41,697 nt of DNA, taken from NCBI GenBank assembly GCA_026260175.1, contig JAKCWW010000641.1, forward strand, positions 839-42,535, written 5' to 3'. Positions within the stretch are counted from its first letter, which is position 1, and the number at the start of each line of letters is the position of its first letter. Positions 12,001-18,000 of the stretch are shown piece by piece. A model generated the notes under the pieces. That model ran no database searches, was not told the origin of the DNA, and worked only from the letters and a program-made list of their open reading frames with translations. The stretch is from Reticulitermes lucifugus. Taxonomy: Eukaryota; Arthropoda; Insecta; Blattodea; Rhinotermitidae. The position numbers were made by a program, and so were the translations under genes.

Positions 12001-15000
12001 TGAAGGGCCAGTAGGGGAGTGGAGGTATAGCTCTAATCTTTCGTCAGCCTCAGTGCGAAATGGGGGCAGGTGGTCAGTGCCACACCCTGGTCTCTTTACT
12101 CCCAGGGAAGAGACCCAGTACCCATTGTGAGGAGGCTGGGTGGGGATCTGGATGAGTGTGAAAAATCTTGCCCCTACTGGGATTCGATCAGACCGCCCAG
12201 TGTGTAGCATACTTGCTATACTGACTATGCTATTCCAGCCCACCTGCCAGATACAGTTGCATCATTTAAAGGGAAAAAGCATGAATGGGGGATTCCATAT
12301 CAAATTATGCACCACAAGATTGTGTATTTACTTTTGTTTCATACCCCACAAAACTTTGCAGGGTACGCAGATCAAGAGCGTAGAAGATGACCCGAGCATC
12401 ACACCAGGGTCGGTGGTTCGTTCCCCATTATCTTTGGTCACAATCAAAGATTCAGAAATATTCAGTGCAAGTGGCAGCAAGACATCACCAACTGTCAGTT
12501 CTGCTGTTGACACGACAATTCCTCCTATTCCAACTCTGAGTCTGCCAACCTTGTCTTCATCAACGTGGACCTTCAATCCTCCAGTTTCCACACCTTCCTC
12601 ATTCACAAGGTAAGCATTGCATTATGTTGTTTGCAGTTCGTGTAGAATAGTCAAGCTTATGCTTACTTAACACATAGACTAGGCCCTGGTGGCATCTCTG
12701 CGCTATTCTATGTGCTGTTTGTGCCAGTCATTAGTACACCATTGCTCTGTGCTTGCTCATCTTCATCTTGTTTATCAAAGGCTGGTACAGTAGGCCTGTT
12801 TGAGACCCCTCTTCCTGCCCCCTCTCCTAATTATTATTATTTGCAGTTACCAGAGTTAATATTACCATTTGTCAATTTATGCCTGAATGTAGTGTGTTAT
12901 GTGATCAAGAACGTCAATTCATATTGATGCCATCAATCTTGAATATTGTTTCCTATTGCTTAGTCCACTTGGCAAGTTGGGTGGTTCCAAGGGCGCTTGG
13001 GGTGAGGCACCCCCACCAACCGTGGTAACAAGTGAGCTGTGGGGTGCCCCAATGGGCAAGTCACGAGGACCACCACCTGGAATCTCAAACAAGAACGCGC
13101 CTGGAAGTGCTGTGACTGGTGGTGGTAACAGTGGCAGTGGAAGTGGAGTTGGTGGCAGCAACAATAACAGCAATGGTTGGGCCAGTGCTGGAGGATCTGT
13201 GGGTGGCAGCGCTGGCACAGCTACCAACGTGACTGGTGGGGTTGGTGGTAGTGGCGGTGGTCGATCAGCCTCTTGGGGCATCCAGGGTTCTGCTGCAGGC
13301 ACTTGGGGATCTACCTGGCTCTTGCTCAGAAATCTCACTCCTCAGGTAAGAAACAACCATCGCATGTCCAATTGCACCTGTGGTAAGTAGTGTGACGTAA
13401 GGTAACTTGACATGCTGTTGCTGCTGTGTTAACAGTGGCTGATGTCCTGTATTTTAGTTATAGATGTCTCCAGTGAACACTTGACCTGTACACATTTCTG
13501 GGAGGCGTGAGGCGCCCATGTAGTGTGTGTTCTGGGTAGAATAACATGTAGTCTGCTAGAGGTGCATGAATATGGGCGAACGTGCTGCCTCCACACCGAA
13601 GGTGATGGTGGCGGTTGCAGGTTCCTCCATAATGTGTCAACATGTCTAAGCACACTGCATAGCGTCAGATCACTGAAGACTTTCATCATGGTTGCAGTAA
13701 CTCTGATTCAAACCTGTACTCACTGTGCACATTTGTTCTAACCTTATTCTGAACAAAATAGTTCACATGACATTGTTTCGTAATTGTAAGTCTAATTGAA
13801 GAAGCATTTTTAAGAATCCAAGAATTAAACAATACTTCATTATTTTGATCTTAATATGAACAAACCAGTTTATCCCTTTCATGCGTGAATTAACCTTTAA
13901 AGACCTACATTTGAGTACGCGAACACATAAAAAAGCACCCTAGAAATTTATTTTATGTATTGAGGCAACAGGGAAATTTACTACATTTCTAAGACGTGCT
14001 GCATGATCTCTGTTTTATTTCCCACAAAACGATGTTCATCTCATACTGTTATCTTTCTCTGTTCAAATAATGTGTTTCATAAACCATGTGCAAAACTTTA
14101 AATACCAACCCGGTCATTTAAAGGTTAACTGCATGGCATAGTTTGCAAGAGTGTCCACTAGTTCTCGTGCTGGTGCCTGATGACCATAGTCGTCATTTGG
14201 CTTTGTGAGCATTACACTGCACGAGTGTTGTTTTCCATCAGTGCCAGAGAGCTACATTCACGTGAACATTTCATGTCATGTAATGGTTGCATTAGTCTTC
14301 CCTTCGAGTAGTACTGCAGTCAAGTTCCAAATGTGTGTGTTGTATGTCTGAACATTGTACTTGTTAACCATCCTTTTTCCATTTATTATCTCGTGTATCG
14401 GCTCCAAATTATTCTACCTGAAGGTTGAAAAGAAAAGCTGCTTTTGTGTCAGGAAATGTTAAAGTCTTGCCATGTGTTTCTCTGCATAGACTGCTAGAAT
14501 AGAGTTCAAAAAATATAAAGAGCTGGTGAAGAAGTTGTTGCATTAACTCATTTTAAGTTTGTGGTGAAAGCATCTAGCAGTGGATCTGTGTATTGGATTA
14601 TGATAGTGAAAGCGTTTATAGAAACCAGTTGAAAATTTCTTGAGAATAGTGAAGAACTATAGAAAGTTAGCTTCAGTCAGACAAGACTTCAGTTCTGTAA
14701 CCATCATAGCTTTCTTGCACAGTGATGTGATGGATTGTTAGTTAATAGGAACAGACTGTCTCTTCACATTATTTTCACCGTGCATTTTAATTCAATTAGC
14801 AGTATTATAACCAACAAATGCCCTTTTTGTATTTTTGTTACACTTTTACCCTACATATGTTTCAGCTGTGGTCCAGCCATCATCAGTGGTACACCAGTAG
14901 GTTCACGTCACTGTCACTGGTTCATTTTGTATTATCATGTCATCACATTGTTTTTGTAGCTTTTGTTCACTTTCAAATGCAAGTTGTGTTCGTCTTCTTG

Positions 15001-18000
15001 CGTCAAGAGCTCGAGGTATAACACTCCGGGTTGCAGTTATAAAACAGTATCTCGTTGGTAGTAGTTCAGACATTAAAGTTGTTAAAATTGTTAAAAAAAT
15101 TTTTGAAATTACTGGCAGATGGTTTTTTTTTTTTTTTTGGATGTTGACATCCGCGTCCTGTTGTTGCTAGTGTCTTGTTGTGGCTGTGACTGTCTCTATG
15201 AAGTGTGTAAGCTTGATGCTTTCACCAAGCAGGTTTGTATAGCAGTAGTTTTCTTGACTTTTGACGAGTAGGTGCTTTAATCACTAATCTCTTTTCTGAC
15301 ATGACATTGCATACATGTATGCAGTTCCATGGTCTTTACTGTGGGTAACTCCCTGTTTCCTATCTTAGTGTCATATTACATTATGAGTAATCTATGTGGA
15401 ACAGTATTCTTGTTCAGTGAATAGCAGGCAACACAGAATGATCTGTGCTCTATAACTGCTTGTATTCAACTACAGTAGAACCTGGATAAGAAGTCCCTGC
15501 ATAAGAAGTTTTCCCCTGTAAGAAGTCTGATTTNNNNNNNNNNNNNNNNNNNNNNNNNNNNNNNNNNNNNNNNNNNNNNNNNNNNNNNNNNNNNNNNNNN
15601 NNNNNNNNNNNNNNNNNNNNNNNNNNNNATTTCCTTCAAATATGAGAAATCTTAAGTTGCTGTTGATTCATCGATCACTTGCTATCTGACTCGATATATG
15701 CGATATATACTATGTTGTGCCTTGTTCAGTGTAAACTATTGAACAAATATGTGAGGGGGACGAAAATGTGTCAGAGAGTGAAGAAGAGGAGGAAGATAGT
15801 GTAGTGCCGTCTTACAATGAGGCTCTAAATGCCCTTGCCACATTTCGAGCATTTATTGACAATGTTCCCGAAACTATTCTTAAAAGCATTAGAGAAGTAG
15901 AATCGTTTTCTATGGCACTAAGAGGAAACTTTACAAAACAATCCACTCTGGATTCCTTTTTTGTAAAAGAACTGTATGTTTAATGTACTAGTTACTATCC
16001 TATTGCTTTTAATAAGCTTTCCCTCTTACTAAGTCTTCCTGCTTAAGGAGCCCCTAATCTTCTGGTCCCTTGAAATACTTCTTAACAGGGTTCTACTGTA
16101 ACTGGACACCTCTGTAGTATCTCCTGTGGACTAGTCAGAAGTAAAGTGAAATAAATTCTTTCTGCAGTACCATAAAACTGGTCGGACTTTACTGCGGATT
16201 ATCAGAGGTTTGTGTAATCGTTCGAAATGCTGCCTTCCTCTTTGGGAGCTTGGGTTTGAATCTCGTCTCGGAATGAATGTTAGAATAATTTTTTGAAATA
16301 GGCCATAAATGCTTTGTCATTTGGAGTTTGTTATTAACATTCATCATGTTGTTTCATGGTGTATAGAGTCTGCGGGGACATGAACAGGGTGTGGATGTTT
16401 TGTTGTTTGTTGGCAGATTGATGGATCAACTCTGAAGACGCTGTGCATGCAGCATGGCCCACTGTTGAGCTTTCATCTGTACCTGAATCATAGCATCGCA
16501 CTTGCCAAGTATTCCACTCGTGAGGAGGCCAACAAGGTACTAATTTCCGATCCATGACTACGTAACACAGCGTAATAATTTGCCCGTTCAAACCACTGTC
16601 ACAAAATTGAGGCTTAGTATGTTTTAGCATGCTGTTTTTAGACAAAAGCGGCTGTTAGCTTTATAGGTCTTTGTGTTTACCAGTTGGTCCACATGGAAGA
16701 AGTCGGCTTGAGAAATCATTCAAGTTCGGGTTGAAATCGGACAAAAATAACAATTCATGTTTGAAGACCTGAATTGTTCCTGGGTTGAGGAAAGTTTCAG
16801 ATGAAAGTTGTGAGGAAAAGAAAATCACATTTCACGTGAATACGTCTCTTTTCGAAAGTTGTGCTGTTCACAAGATTATTGCAAGAAATATTACCTAGAA
16901 ATAGAGGCCAAAGAAATAATATGTGCACAGATTTGTTGTGGTGTGACATAATCCAGGTACACAGTTTTTGTGTTGTTAATTCACGTGCTTTAGACTTGTT
17001 AGTTTTTTTTTTATGTGATTTACATGATGTGTAGTTAAGGAATGTTACAAACTATTGTTTTTAAGTGAGCAGTTACAAAACATTTGCATTCAACACACGG
17101 AATCAGTGTAGACATATCAACAGTAATTTAATATTATTCAGTCCGTGCAGTGTTCTTGTAATAATTTATATATACCAACATATGTACAGGAATTGTATAA
17201 AATTATAAGTTATCCATAAACAAGAACTCCCCTGCATGTTTCAGTGATAAATTGCCATCCTCGGGGAGATGTCAGTACAAAGGAATGTATAATATTAATA
17301 CATTATATTTTTTTATGTGAAATGTTAAAAATATGAATTTTAGCAGTTATAAATAAATGATATGGCTAGTATGATGTTGACTTATTCTTGGTTAAAATTC
17401 ATTGCTAAGCCATTGTCTACAATGTGTGTAGTTATGTATATAGAGACATCTAATACTGATTTTTTCAATCCAGAAGGATCAGGTCCTTTTGCCTGGTATT
17501 GATGTGTCCTGTGAAGGAGGGTGTTGAACATATAGCAGGGTTTATGCATATAGGTAACTTAAATTTATATAACTTATGTGCATATGTTGGTATATACAGT
17601 TGAACTCGATCATAACGATCTCGGTTTGTGTGACACCTCGTCCGTAGCATTATACATTCAGTGGTACCAACTAATTCCCCATAAGGCATGTGTTTTTCTG
17701 CCTTGCTTAGTATGACATGCATAAGAGCATCTACCACAGATGTAACAACATTGCCAGTCATCAGTTCCAATATAATATTCTAAGAAGTAGGCTGTTTTGA
17801 GAAATCGGGAATTGTTTCGCCCTTGAGAATGCAAGCCCTCTACACTTTCAGGTAGCTGCATAAATTCCAGGCCTGGAACATGACAGTAGTAACGGTAATT
17901 CACTTTGTGAGTAAAGTTGCCCTCTATGTTTCTATTCCTGCAGTTAGCAGGAAACTGGTAACGTGACGACATGGTTAGTCATGAACAAAATGAAAATTTT

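Larger units (their letters stand above)
15471..16100 (+). mobile_element. pogo/Tigger element, copy 2, with a transposase C-terminus
   Basis: Ends TACAGTAGAACC and GGTTCTACTGTA match the MITEs at 11360 and 37070. An N run covers 15534-15628. The interior encodes an intact tail of a Tigger/jerky-type DDE transposase: an acidic stretch ([19 protein letters not shown]), then [18 protein letters not shown] and KQSTLDSFF before the stop at 15983. The DDE core is absent, so it is non-autonomous. Confidence 0.85.

Noticed and set aside
12919..13338. 139-codon proline-rich frame on the minus strand
   Set aside because: It is the antisense shadow of the Gly/Ser-rich gw exon at 12964-13345.
17658..17972. 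104-codon Cys/His-containing minus-strand frame as a zinc-finger gene
   Set aside because: It lies inside the Tigger element's 5' part, antisense to its transposase remnant. The Cys and His spacing ([13 protein letters not shown]) is suggestive but isolated.
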